Below, in pieces: positions 15,101-26,865 of a stretch of 64,000 nt of DNA. The notes beneath the pieces were generated by a model. The model worked only from the letters and a program-made list of their open reading frames with translations. It searched no databases and had not been told where the DNA came from. Each line of letters begins with the position of its first letter. Positions within the stretch are counted from its first letter, which is position 1. Made by a program: the position numbers and the translations under genes. The stretch covers positions 1,686,715 through 1,750,714 of the forward strand of contig NW_024104344.1 in NCBI RefSeq assembly GCF_003945595.2. Reading direction: 5' to 3'. This stretch comes from Pipra filicauda. Lineage: Eukaryota; Chordata; Aves; Passeriformes; Pipridae.

Positions 15101-16566
15101 AGGTCAGTAAATAATTCCTTTGGAGGTTAAGAAACAATGGCATGCCTCTTAAAAATGTTTTTATTAAAGGGAATGTGAAAGCCATTGAAAATTTTGTTGA
15201 GATATGCTGTCAGAAATTAACTTTATTGCACTTAACTGCTGTCTTAGTAGCCTGAAGAAAATTCTTAAGTCTGTTGAGCCAAATAACCTATGTGCCTACT
15301 TGCTTTTCCTCTCTTACCAACCTCTTCTGTTGTTCCATTTTTCTCTAAAAGCATGTCAATAATTATAAATTGTTCTATAAAATGTTGGAATTAATGGCCA
15401 GCAGTGATCAAAGATGAGGTGTAACAGAGAGACACACAACAGGGACAGACAGATTCTCTTGGGGATCCTTGGCAGGATGTTACAAGAGGTCGGGAGCAAG
15501 GGATACTGGTCACACAGGGAGAAGTTCAGTTCCTGGTTAAAAAATGCAAGTTCCATCTCCTGGGGAAGGAGAGGATGTGGAAACCATACCTTTACTACAT
15601 GTGGTTGTGTGAAGTAGACATCTGCAGAGGCTCTCTTCCTTCATGTGTTGAGTAGCAGAGCTCACACAGAGTTCAAGTGTTTGATTATTGGATTTTGATA
15701 GAATTCCCAAAGTCAAGGCTCTTGCTTTCAGATCTTAAAGTAAATGGTGTGGCATTTCAAATGTCATCAAGTTTGTAAACTAATGGAGATCAACTTCTTT
15801 AAATAAGAGAAACACAATATTAGAAAGTGTTGAAACAATGGAAAAAAAAATCCCTTTATTTGCACATGGAAAATAGTGGTGTTTAATTGAGCATCCCAGT
15901 AGAAGATATTGTAGTTGGCTCAACAAGCCCTTGTACTTCAGGATTCAATAATATGATATAAATTGGAAGGGACTTTTGAAAATCATATGGGTAAGTGACT
16001 GATTAGGTGGAGTTTATCAATACTACAAGAAAAATAAGAAAATATGCTCTTTATATCACTGGTGATTACCATTTTGTTGACTTTTTTTTTTCTATGTGTG
16101 GATAAAAGTCCAGGAGGCAGGCATAGACTGAAATGAGGAGATAATAATTTTCTGAAGCCTCTGTCAGAGTCAGAGAGGTCAAGGCTTACATTTTTGCCCT
16201 GACATTGTTGAAAGGTTCACAGAATCTTAAGTATATTTTCAGGCATTTTGTGACCTTTCTTGAATCAATGCCAAATAAGTAGCAATAAAATAATTCTTTA
16301 GAATCACTTCCCTTATTCTCTTAAGACTTTATTCTTCTCCAAGTACCTTTTTGTTGCTGCTGGTTGTGAGAACAAGAGCCCCATTGCATTGAAATAATCA
16401 TCACACAAGATCCCGGCAAAACAGATGCCTCTAGAAATTCTTTTCTGTCCTCTATTTATCATGGGAAGCAGTCCTTCAACCATCTTCAAAAGCCCTCCCA
16501 AAAATGTGGCTTAAGCTCATCTACTCATATCTACAAGCCACCTGCATGTACATCTGTGTAGGAAAT

Positions 16567-16593
16567 GTTGGTCATGTTGGTCATAGTGGTCAT
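16567..16593. repeat. 9-bp tandem repeat, three units
   Basis: GTTGGTCAT, GTTGGTCAT, AGTGGTCAT in direct succession. Confidence 0.85.
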
Positions 16594-18207
16594 CATTACC
16601 AATTGTTCTTCTGTTTTTCATTTCCAAGGACTTAATTGTGCACTATCTTCTCTTTCTGTTTACACTGCATGCAAGTATTTTACTTGGTAATACTAAAGTG
16701 AACAGTGGATACAGCTCCATATGATTAGAGTTGTTCCACATGGTAGCTGGAATTTATTCAATTTAGTGACCTTAACTGGTTTTTTAAGTGCTATTTTTTT
16801 GGTCAGGATACCTATTTCTGGATTAACCTTAGAACTTCCCTTCAGGGTGATAGCTGAGGTACTTTTAGTCCTGCATTTTGTCTCTGACCTTGACCACTGT
16901 CAATGTGTTTGCATTTTAAACTACACCTGAAGCTGGGAATTCTGAGCAGTTTTAGCAGTATCACACTGTATTGATATGTGTTGCCTCATATTGTTCTGTA
17001 CCATGGCTAGATTTGAAATTGTCTGTAAATGTTTAGGCAGTCAGTGGGCCTGTGTTTGAGAACTGTTTAGGTTCTCAGGATACATACAGGTGAAATGGCC
17101 TTTACTTCCTCTAAAGTAAAGAGAAGAAAGGGATGAAATGGCTTTGAAAACCCTGCTAGAAACCTGCCATCAGCAAGACTTTTGATGCCTCTGCAGCCTT
17201 TCTAGTTTTGAAACTATAGGTTTTGGATATCTATGGTGTCCTAACACTTTTCTTATGACATGTTTAAGGAATATGTACTTGGGAGGAAAAATTCCTATTG
17301 TTACCCCAAGTATTCTACCTTTTGTGGTGAATTCAGACCTTTCTTCATTTTGTCTCACAGTCCTTTGCATATGGAGCAATGGAGGGGGAAATCAAAGTCA
17401 AACAATATGCTAAAATTTGAAACATACTCAATAGAATTAAAGAATGGGGTGAACACTGTGACTGAAAAAAAGGATCACAGAAAAGAATACAGGTCAACAT
17501 GTTGCTTGCTGCAGAAATTGAGAGGCAATGGAAAAATGTCTATGCATGTAAGAGAAAGCAAGGGACACAGATTAAGAAGCTGGCAAAGTCAGAAGAGAAA
17601 CAAGCCAAGAAAAACAGATGCCAGATCTAAATACCAATTCCACAAGGACTGAATCACTTATTCAGCATCCATACATTGACTGCCTACAATAATTGACATG
17701 GGTACAATGGTGTTGTCTGCTGGGGGAAGAGTTTTTGCATAGTCAGATTGAAATTATTCAGAGAGGTCAAAAATGGCTGTGAAATCAACTCTCTATTTTT
17801 TGATCGTACAGACACTATAATGATCCAGATGTCTGCCCTTCTACAAACCACAGAGCAGCTCTCTGAGCTATAAACATAGTGTTCAAAACACATTTGAGAA
17901 CTTAAATTACACATCGCTGTCTGATATTCATAATGTATGTATGTGTCCAAATACGTTCTCAAATGTATTTGCAATACCTAATATAATCGTATCTTTGACA
18001 ATTTATGCTCTAATGATAAAAGATAGACTGTAAAAACATGGATTAGAATCATCAATGTTGTATTCCTTAATCCTATATGGTTTTGAATTAATTGAAAAAG
18101 CTATCATTGATATGAGAAGGCATTGGTTCATGCTCAAAATTGTCAAAGTGATCTCTCACATTTAACTTTGTTTCTAAATTTTGCAAAAGCCTAGCACATA
18201 GGATGAA

Positions 18208-18356
18208 GAGATCTTGAAAGTCACCAAGTTCATTCCACTGCTCCCATACAGGATGAACTGTATAACAAACTTTCTGATAACTGTTTTTTTAATCTGTTTC
18301 TTAAAACCTCTAGTGAAAGAGACTCTCTGGTCACATTCAGTAAATCAGTGCTAAAC
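18208..18356 (-). mobile_element. Old CR1 LINE 3' fragment
   Basis: This is a diverged copy of the CR1 3' region. On the plus strand the order GAGATCTTGAAAGTCACCAAG, CATTCCACTGCTCCCATACAGG, TAATCTGTTTCTTAAAACCTC, TAGTGAAAGAGACTCTC and AAATCAGTGCTAAAC follows the CR1 pattern (guide: TAACCTGTTCTTAAAAACCTCCAGTGA...GAGACTCCACAACC...TTCCAGTGCTTAAC). The element points along the minus strand. Terminal repeats are lost, which suggests it is much older than the copy at 25371. Confidence 0.6.
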
Positions 18357-21300
18357 AAAAAGAACACTGTGGAAAAGGGGCTTTGAGCTATTCAACTTGT
18401 ACAGTTAAATAATTTCTTGGAGAAACCTTCACCACGTAGTGTACACACTGTTCACTGAACCATTTCTAGTCTCATGTAGGTGTGGATAGATACAGAAAGA
18501 AAAGATACATTTAGAGCAGTCAGTGGATACATGTTATTAAGCCATAGTATTGCACAATATAGAAAGTAGAAATAAATTGTGTTGATTGCAATTTTTCTGG
18601 ATGATGGTTTTTGAAGTAAGATTTTTTTTTTTTCTCTTAGAGTTTGACATACTAAATAATTTTAAAAAATATGCCAATATTTTATGTTTATTTTATGTAA
18701 AAGTTTGTCTGTTTTTAAGATGGAAGAGCAAATTGTTATAGCTGTTTTTCACATGGTGAACGCTGATTTTTATTAATAGTATGTTGGTATTTCAACTGAT
18801 TTGGATTCTTCACCATTTAGAAATAAGTAAACAACTCAGAGTTTCCGTAATATATACAATAGAGTGCTGTCAGTGAAGGTGATGTAGCTTTATGTGGCAC
18901 TGCATGACCTAAGGTTATAGATATTAATTTAATATTAAAGAAATATCTCCTTATTCTGATCTTAAAATTAGGGAGACACTGATGGAAAAAAGTCATACCT
19001 GCCACTCCAATGCTTAATGTTGAAAGTTGAGTTTGCTTCGGAACTGGTGCTGCATCGTCATTACCAGAATGAGTCAGTATTTTCAAAGTTACCATAAAGC
19101 AGTACCTAAATGCCATAATAATTTTCTAACATTAAAGGAGGAAATAAGTATGATATCTTATAAATGAGTGGTAAATATTTTCTCTTAAAAATTGATCCAT
19201 TTATTAAATGTTAAGTCATAAAACTAAAATGTCAAGTTAAATTAAGGTTTCTGCTTATTATAGATTAATAAATTTTCCTTGATACTCTCTTTAAACATAA
19301 AGATGATGTACTGACCATTACACTAATCTAGCTACTAAGTTTGTTTTTGTTTGAAAACTTATACTTGCATTTTTACCTTAATGTGTTGACCTCTTTTGTT
19401 TTAAACCACTGTGAAGGTGTTGCAGAATGTTACAAGACAGTTCTGTTTCAACTGAGATGTGAATAAAATTCGGTGTAGGATAAAGTGATTCTGATGTTTA
19501 GTTTATAAAGTACCTTAGGACTGCATAAGAGAAAGGACTGGCAAGATAGCTAGCTGATGTATATGGCCAGCAAGAGGTTAAGTGTTGACAAAGGAAATAT
19601 GCTCTAACCAAGCCATGTACAACAGGTTGGTCACTGTTTGGTAATAAAACTATGGAGATAAAACTTTTGTTTTAAAATTGAGACAAAACTTTATTTTATA
19701 TTTAAAATTTTACCTTCAGAATTTTTCAGGGGTCATCAATCTTCAGAATATTTCTCTACTTTGTGATATCTTTGTAGAAACCGACAAGTTTCTCCTCTCA
19801 GTAACCTACCTAAAACTTATTCTAAATAACGAAGGCAAAAGGGTTGAAAACCAAATTAAATTCAAGAAAAACTGTTCACAAATGAAAGCTGACTGGAAAA
19901 GTATTGCCAATTTTCAGTTTAAGGCAGAAGAAAAAAAACCAAACAGAACAGAATATTATTTCAACACAATTGTAAACCCCAGTGCATAAAGAACAGAAAC
20001 TCTTAGAAGTGGAAAGTGGTAAGAATAATAGAAGTGGAAAATTTTGTCAGAAGAGAACAGAGGAAGGAAATATGGTCAAAATAGGTTTTGGATAATACAC
20101 ACAAAATGTGATAGATAAATAAAAAACCTCCCTTATGGGATCAGTAGGAATAGAAGTAAAGGTTGCAGGTTATCCAAAAAGTTTTGAGAATTCATGGAGT
20201 AGTTATTTGGACTATATGACATTCATAGAGTAGAACAGCTTTGAAGACACATTTAGAGTTTCACTTGGAGGCATCAGTGAGTGACGGCAGTTAGAGAGTC
20301 AAGCCAAAGGCCGAGTTATGTATTGTATCCAACAGCATCCACAAGTGAATGGCTTGAAAAAACAAAGAGCAGGACAAGGTTATAATACAACACTTCTGTC
20401 TAATGCTAATTTCATGCTCCAGCTATTTTCACTGTAGAAATCTCCTGACTCTATGTGGTTTTATTAATGTGCAACCCACCACAAATTTCACTTCCATAAA
20501 CCTTTTCAGTCTTCTAATCAACCAACCTATACGAACTTCTTGCATCCACATTAGTTTTGATGAGGTCTTTTCCACCTACTTTTGTTTGTCTTGAAACGTG
20601 TTCCTACTCTTGTTTCATTCACTGGAAAACAGAGTGAAAAATTTCTGTCAGTCTTATTTTATACCACTTCTAGTTTTATTTTCCTTTGTCATTTCTCCTT
20701 TCAGTTTTTTTCTTTTCCATAAGAAAAAGTGACAAGTGGCTTCATGGGTAAGTATGCAGAATTCATAAATAAGAGACATTTTCTAATGAAATAAAAACAT
20801 ATTTAGAAAGTGTCGAAGTTTTCTAATGTGTGGGGAAACTTAAGGTACGATTAATTGTATGGTGTGATTATCAATTTAGAGTGCACCAAAATAACTGGAG
20901 AGAGATGTGACATGTTCATGGAGATTTAACTTATGATTTTATTTGTTGTATGTAAAGTTTTATGTGATAATTTCTGTTCCTTTTGCCATGAAGAATTGAG
21001 CAAGTGATGAAGAGTGCTTTCTCTTTATCTCTGTTTTTTTCTTTGGTGTTACATAGTTTAACTAGTGCTACATAGTTTAACTTAACTCGATCTGGGTTAA
21101 GTACAGAGGCACTTGATTGTTGAGCTAATCAACTTTCTCATCACATAAATCAGAATATTTTGTGTTTTGTTTTTCTTCTCTTCCAAACCAATTGTAATAG
21201 GTTTGTTGCTATGTTTTTCATGTCTTCTGCTTTTTGTCCCTTCACTGCAGAACTACTAGTCTTTTTTTTTTTTTTTCCCGCTATGTCACACCGTCTGAAG

Positions 21301-22929
21301 TCATTCCTTTTATATTTTTTCACCCTTGTCAGTTTGAGGCTGTTTTAGCGATTTCCCCCATATTATTTAAGGCCATTATTATCACTGCTTAGAATGACAC
21401 TGAAGAAAAGTTGAACGTTCTGTTATAGCAGTATGGGAGGCATTTTACGATGCCTGCCATTTGTCACTATAAAATCAGCTTCAGAACAGATTCTGAGAGA
21501 AGCATGTGAACCTCAAAAACTTCCTACCAGCTAAAAAAAATTCTCTTATCATAGATGGAGTTTCTTACCTAACCAAGGAAAAATGTGCCCCAAGTATATA
21601 GTCATTCAAAGACATCAGAATTTATGTTTCAAGACCAAATTCTAAATATATTCAATTCCCTATTTCTTCTAAATGCCTTGTCTTGACTAGTGATATTTTG
21701 GGGGTTTAGTAACTATTTAATTTGGTCACTGCATTATTTGAAAGACTTGAAATATCATTCTTCTTCCTCATATCTTTCCTCTTCTCATAAAAACTAATGA
21801 AGGGATTGTTTTATATTGACAAGATTCCCTCATTGATAAAAAGCTCCCACCTTTAGCTGGCTTTGAAGCTCCCAAATCTTAGTCCTTGAGAGGCTTCTAG
21901 GAAGCTTTAGTTCTGCTACTTTTTCATTTTTAAAAGGCTGTGTTTTAAAGAAAAATAGCTTTAATTTCTCTCTATGACCTGACACCGTCTGTCTTCTCAC
22001 CCCAGCTACCCACGCAAACAATCTTACTCATTTCCATCTAAGGACAAATATTTCTAGTCAAGAGACACATCAAATCTTCTTCTTCCTTTTTCTTCCTTCC
22101 TACAAAGACGTAAAGAACTGCAATGAAAATTAAAATGCATGAACAAATAAACACTCAGAGAATCTAGCAACAAATTACCCTGAAGGAAAGCAATACAGAA
22201 AAGTAAACTGGAAAGAACTGTTATGTTTATCAGTGGTCAGTGACAGGCAGTGATCAGGGAAACAATAATTTGTTTGAAGTAGTCAACCCAGTACATGGCA
22301 AGGTCTTCTGGACAAACACTGTTAGTTTGCTTCTGTCATTTTACTTATGAAGGCTGAGTTTCATAGGTGACCAATCTGTTAACCAACCTCCATTATACCA
22401 TTTAACCTTCTATATTTTAACACCAATAACTCTCTTGAAAAGTTTTAAAGAGACATTGTAGTAGGATGAAAAGGAATGCTTTTTTCCCCCAAAGTTGTTG
22501 TAACTGAATGTAAGAAAACAAGAACCCAGAACTTGAGACACCTTTTATTTGTGTGTTCTAGAGCTGAGTAGTCCATAACTCTGACATTGAAAAAGGTGGA
22601 GGTTGCCTCTTTTGTTGCTGATAGAATGGGGATTAGCTCAATCTGAGATTGCACTTTAATGTAGATTCCTGGACTGCTTAAACAGTGCCTACATTTTCCT
22701 GGAATGAACCAGGAAGGAAAATATAGTTTATGAAGTGTTACATACGTGACTTTGAGTCACTCTGAGATCCAATAATCCGCTCAAGAACCTTAGACACAAC
22801 CAGAAAGGATTTGTTGAAACTAAAGAAAAGTCAGACACATCTTCATGCGCATTCTGCAATTAAGAATACGTGAGAAGATGGTAATTTTTTTTTCTTTTTT
22901 TCACTCTTCCTTTCCAGAACAAGGAAAGC
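18357..22929. other. Gene-free AT-rich intergenic DNA
   Basis: No supported gene. The open frame at 19678..19989 (103 codons, Lys/Asn/Phe-rich) has no recognisable domain and fits AT-rich chance sequence. A 14-bp sequence, TACATAGTTTAACT, occurs twice at 21050..21082. Confidence 0.75.
21050..21082. repeat. 14-bp direct repeat, two copies
   Basis: TACATAGTTTAACT occurs at 21050..21063 and again at 21069..21082, separated by AGTGC. Confidence 0.9.
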
Positions 22930-23595
22930 TGTGATGGGTTTGTCCCAGCTGGTAACCAAACTCAGACTCAGCCACTCTCTCCCTCTCCCTCCTCAGTAGG
23001 ACAGGGGAGGAAGAGGAAGAACAGGAATGAGAAATATTTTTGATCAATGTGGAGTGAAAACACCTTTCCCTTCCATTTTTCCCATGCTCACCTTCACTTC
23101 AAATTCCTCTCTTCCCTCCTTTGTTGTTGTTATAGATTACACAGTCTCTACAGTGAGGCAACACACCATGCAGGGTTGGGAGGGGGAGTGGGGGTATGTG
23201 AGAGTTGTGACCAGTACACAGTGTTTTCTTCCACCACTCCTTACTTTTCACTTTTTTTCTCTGCTCTGGTGTAGGGTCTCCTACAGGCTGCAATCTTTTC
23301 AAGTAAGTGCCTGTTCTTCCATGGAGCACCTTCTCCTCTGACTTTTGTTGTTCCTTATTTTTAGTTCCTTCCTCCTTTTTCTCCCCAGCATTGTGTGACC
23401 TCTCTTAAATATGTTTTCCCAGAGGCAATAAATATGATGGGTGATGGGTTCAGCTTTGTCTAGTAGTGGATCTTTCACAGAACCAGCTGGAATTGACTGT
23501 GTCCAGCACAGGGCAGTCCTCAACTTCTTTTTGCAGAAACCACTACTGCAGCCTGCAAACTACCAAAGTAAGGTTTGTCATTTACACCCATTCCA
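22930..23595 (+). mobile_element. Solo-LTR-like endogenous retrovirus remnant (ERVL-type suspected)
   Basis: About 666 bp start TGTGATGGGTTTGTCC and end CATTTACACCCATTCCA, so the ends are TG...CA as in LTRs. Internal landmarks match a long avian LTR family I recall: TCAGTAGGACAGGGGAGGAA near the start, GTGTAGGGTCTCCTACAGGC in the middle, then CATTGTGTGACCTCTCTTAA, ATGTTTTCCCAGAGGC and CCAGCTGGAATTGACTGTGT near the end. An AATAAA occurs at about 23427. No gag, pol or env frame is seen, and no clear target-site duplication flanks it. Short open frames inside it (for example 23027..23341) are fragments without recognisable function. Class assignment is uncertain. Confidence 0.6.
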
Positions 23596-23809
23596 TGAGC
23601 AAGAGAAGCAACGTTTCCTAATTCTTCCTAAAAGAAGATGCTTTTTATAGAAGGAACATTAGAAGAGTATACCCTAGGAGGGTATTATTAGCAGCAGTTC
23701 CTGTTCTCAAACCTCCTACCTCTCTCAGAATTGATCCTTGTTTTCAAAAGTAAGTGGAGTTCATTTGTTCTTAGTTTTAGTAGTTGCTATGTTGGTGATG
23801 TCTTAAATA

Positions 23810-23833
23810 ATCTGATATTTTAAAATATCAGAT
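23810..23833. repeat. Perfect 24-bp AT-rich palindrome
   Basis: ATCTGATATTTT is followed at once by its reverse complement AAAATATCAGAT. There is no spacer, so it is a cruciform-type palindrome and not a stem-loop. Confidence 0.9.
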
Positions 23834-24064
23834 AAAACATAGAAATATGTTTTAGTAAATTCTAATCAGGCCTCTTGAAGCTAGCTAACAGAAAGTAGAC
23901 TATGATCAAAAGCTTTGCTTTGTTTTCTTCTTAATGTCATTTTTCTGTAATCTGGGCAAACAAATCATTTGGTTTTACATGCAGTTTCAAATGACAGGAT
24001 ATTTTTTGTACCAGTGCAGCAGAGAAAACCACCTGAGTTCCTGTTGAGTTAGCTTCACTTATTC

Positions 24065-24067
<3 letters not shown>

Positions 24068-24107
<40 letters not shown>
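24068..24107. repeat. T40 homopolymer
   Basis: Forty uninterrupted T. On the minus strand this is A40, which could be the tail of a retrocopy whose body would lie at 24108 and above, but no parent gene is recognised in that flank. Exact length is sensitive to sequencing error. Confidence 0.9.
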
Positions 24108-24110
<3 letters not shown>

Positions 24111-25370
24111 TGAAAATGTCTTGCAGTATGTGAATACTTAGAATTCCAGCCTGGTACTTCTGTGATAAAAGTCAACAGGATGTGGCTGATACAGGAACCA
24201 GCTATTTTTAGGTAAAACTCCTGAAGTGGGATATAATTTTAAGTCTTCTCTGCATTTTTATTTCTGAAGCTGCTTGCCAGGCTTGAATGATACATGATTA
24301 ATAATTGAGCACATCATATTTATACATTCCTTTACAATAGATGCATGAGAAGAAAACAGAAAATTAAGGGGGCGGGGAGGAAAAGGCAAAAATATGTTTC
24401 TATGGTAGATCCTGCCAGAAAGACATGAACTGGTAGTGATGTTAACTTTTCCACCAACCTACACGTGTTTAATCTTTATGCATTACTTTCTACATTCCTT
24501 CATTTTCATATATGTCCCATTCTCTCTTGCTCAAATGAATCAGTAGAAACATTTTTGTAACTGCATTAGGATTAACGCTATACTGCTTGTTTCTGCTAAA
24601 ATACTTGCTGTTTAATGAGGATAGAAGTCAGTTTAAAAGTCAATACAAGGTATGCTTCTCCTAGATAGGGTACTATGTAGCCAGAAGGATGACCCAATAT
24701 CTTTGGCTGAGTTGACACTTCCATGTTTTCTTGGCATGTGACAATTATCTGCTTGTACTTCCAACCAGAGCAAAATAATATTGTTAATCAACTTCATTAC
24801 AACATATTATGAATTTTAAAACCAAAAGTCTCAGTTATGCTGCCTTAAAGTGCTAGTGCTAATGTTCTACTTGTGGTGCATTGAAATAACCACCATATCT
24901 ACCTTTCTTTCCACTAAGAATTGCTGGTGGTAAATTGTATGTAAACCATCAATCTTCCTTTTGGACCTTAAAAAGCTTCTACAGAGAAGGCTAGGAAAAA
25001 ATAATTGTTTTTCACAGACAAAAAAGGAAATAGGATTTATAGTGTAAAAAAAATTGAAAATCCTGAAACAAGACTTTATTAGAAGGAAGTCTAAAAGTAT
25101 GACAGTCTAAACAATTGGTTTAATAATGGTCCCATCTCTGTTCCCAGTCAGAAAAATCTCTGAAATCTTTGCACTGTCCATATCTGAAAGGGGGCCCCCT
25201 ACTTCAGTATTTTGTGTTCAGTAATAGCCATATCCATATGCTCCTCAGGGATAAACAGAAATATTCTCCTGGAATAATTTGCTCATAGAACTATATGTTT
25301 AAAGGTTATTTTATTCCTCACCAGCAGTGGATGTTTTTTACCTTCAGTTTGGAAACATGAAGATTTGTAC

Positions 25371-25950
25371 TCACAGAATCATAGAATAATTTAGTTTGGA
25401 AAGGACCTTTAAGATCATTGAGTCCAACCATTAACCTAACAAGTCAAGTCCACCACTAAATCATGTCCCTAAGTGCCACATTTGAATGTCTTTTAAATAC
25501 CTCCGGGGATGGTTACTCAACCACTTCTCTGGGCAGCCTGTTCCAGCGCTTGACAACCCTTTTGGCAAAGTAATTTTTCACAATATCCATTCTAAGCTTC
25601 TCCTGAGAAATTTAAGTAATTTCCTCTCATCCTGTTTCTTGTTGCTTGGGAGAACAGACTGACACCCACCTGGCTACAGCCTCTTTTCAGGTGGTTGTAG
25701 ACAGTGATAAGGTTTTCCCTAAGCCTCCTCTTCTCCAGACTAAACAACCCCAGCTCTCTCAGCTGCTCCTCATAAGACCTGTGTTCCAGATCTTTCACGA
25801 GCTCCGTTACCCTTCTCTGGACATGTTCCAGCACCTCAGTGTCTTGTAGTGAGGGGCCCAAAACTGAACACAAGGATTTGAGGTTCAGCCTTACCAGTGC
25901 CAAGTAGAGGAGGATGAACAGTTCCTCAGTCCTGCTTGCTACACACCCAC
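25371..25950 (-). mobile_element. CR1 LINE, 5'-truncated 3' part
   Basis: The element is read on the minus strand. It contains the end of the reverse-transcriptase ORF, with the recognisable CR1 motif order VASRTEEL, VLEHVQRRVTELVKDLEH, YEEQLRELGLFSLEKRRLR, LITVYNHLKRG and LFSQATRNRMRGN, then the non-coding 3' end and the terminal TTCTATGATTCTGTGA repeat at 25371..25390. Only the last 580 bp or so are present, which is usual for CR1. Small frame changes relative to intact copies (around SLCSVLGPSL) and the missing upstream RT and endonuclease show it is inactive. It lies in intergenic DNA, about 9 kb beyond the VSTM2A 3' end. Confidence 0.9.
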
Positions 25951-26023
25951 ATGAGCCTTTTAAAGAAACCCTTCTACTGGATCTGTAGGTTTTGTTATTG
26001 TTCTCACAAATGTCCAGTTTCAC
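25592..26023 (-). pseudogene. Remnant of CR1 ORF2 (reverse transcriptase C-terminal end)
   Basis: This open frame of 143 codons lies mainly inside the CR1 element. From about residue 26 onward it resembles the C-terminal segment of the CR1 ORF2 protein. The first 25 residues come from flanking or unrelated DNA, and the catalytic RT motifs are absent. It should not be annotated as a host gene. Confidence 0.85.
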
Positions 26024-26822
26024 TAGAAATTTTACTATCTATCTTCAGTGCTCGTATAGTTACTTCTTGGGATACAGTGGTTTCAGTCATCCAGCTTCAT
26101 TTTGAGTTGGGGCTTTATCTCATTGCCTCATGTTGGTATTGGTGTTGTCAGAGATAATGAGTCTAAACCGGCACCTAATTTTCCTCAGCAACACAGCAGA
26201 AACATGTGTCATGTCATTTTACTATTTTCAGAGTTTATTATGTAGCTTGTTTCATATATGTCATAATATTAATTTTCTGCTTGTCTGCCCATTAACCACT
26301 ACAATGGTGTTTTCATTGATTCTGACACATTGAGTACATTCCTCTTCCTCTGGAATGTCTACAGTTAGTATAGAAACAAATTATTCCAGTGTTAGGTTCA
26401 GCTCACTTACACTAGGTACTTGTATACTGGTTCATTGGCAGATCTTGTGTCAGCTTCCTGAATGGTGTTCCCTTGAAATCCTACCCCACAAGATGGCTGG
26501 AGATTTTTTTGGACGACCAGATACAGCTGTGATTGTTTTAAAACACTTCTGCCACTCTACTTCCTTGTAACCACTCTACAGCTAGGAAGTCAGAGCCTTC
26601 AAAGATGACCTGGTGAAACAAATTGCTCAAGTGCTTCTTATCCACTTCAGCGATGTTGTATGGCTTAATATCTTAAATTGTTGGAACAAAATACAGAACA
26701 CAATTGAGAAATCCACAATAAAATGAGGACAAATAGGATATTTTAGAATTTTGCAACACAAATGTTTCTAGTAGAACCTCCTTTTTGCTATAAGTGATGG
26801 CAAATCGTTCTGAACAGTGTGT

Positions 26823-26865
26823 CAAATATAACTTGTATATAACAAACAAATATAACTTGTATATA
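26823..26865. repeat. 19-bp direct repeat, period 24
   Basis: CAAATATAACTTGTATATA occurs at 26823..26841 and again at 26847..26865. Confidence 0.95.

Larger units (their letters stand above)
1..18207. other. Gene-free AT-rich intergenic DNA
   Basis: No open frame here shows a recognisable domain, signal peptide or splice-supported continuation. The longest frames are about 117 and 114 codons and lie in low-complexity AT-rich sequence. The stretch contains microsatellites at 1933, 2998, 6327 and 16567, an AT palindrome near 9072 and AT-rich palindromic sequence near 10785..10850. No tRNA, rRNA or small-RNA gene was recognised. Confidence 0.75.
23596..25370. other. Gene-free intergenic DNA with T40 tract and palindrome
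   Basis: This stretch between the LTR element and the CR1 copy holds a 24-bp palindrome at 23810..23833 and a 40-base T homopolymer at 24068..24107. No open frame is worth calling. Confidence 0.75.

Noticed and set aside
17260..17652. Plus-strand open frame of 130 codons
   Set aside because: It is Lys/Arg/Ser-rich with no similarity to a known family that I recognise, in AT-rich DNA without splice or promoter context.
19678..19989. Plus-strand open frame of 103 codons
   Set aside because: It is rich in Lys, Asn, Phe and Ile, as AT-rich chance frames are. No domain or signal peptide is evident.
25592..26023. 143-codon frame as a host gene
   Set aside because: Most of it is the C-terminal end of the CR1 reverse-transcriptase ORF in a truncated element.
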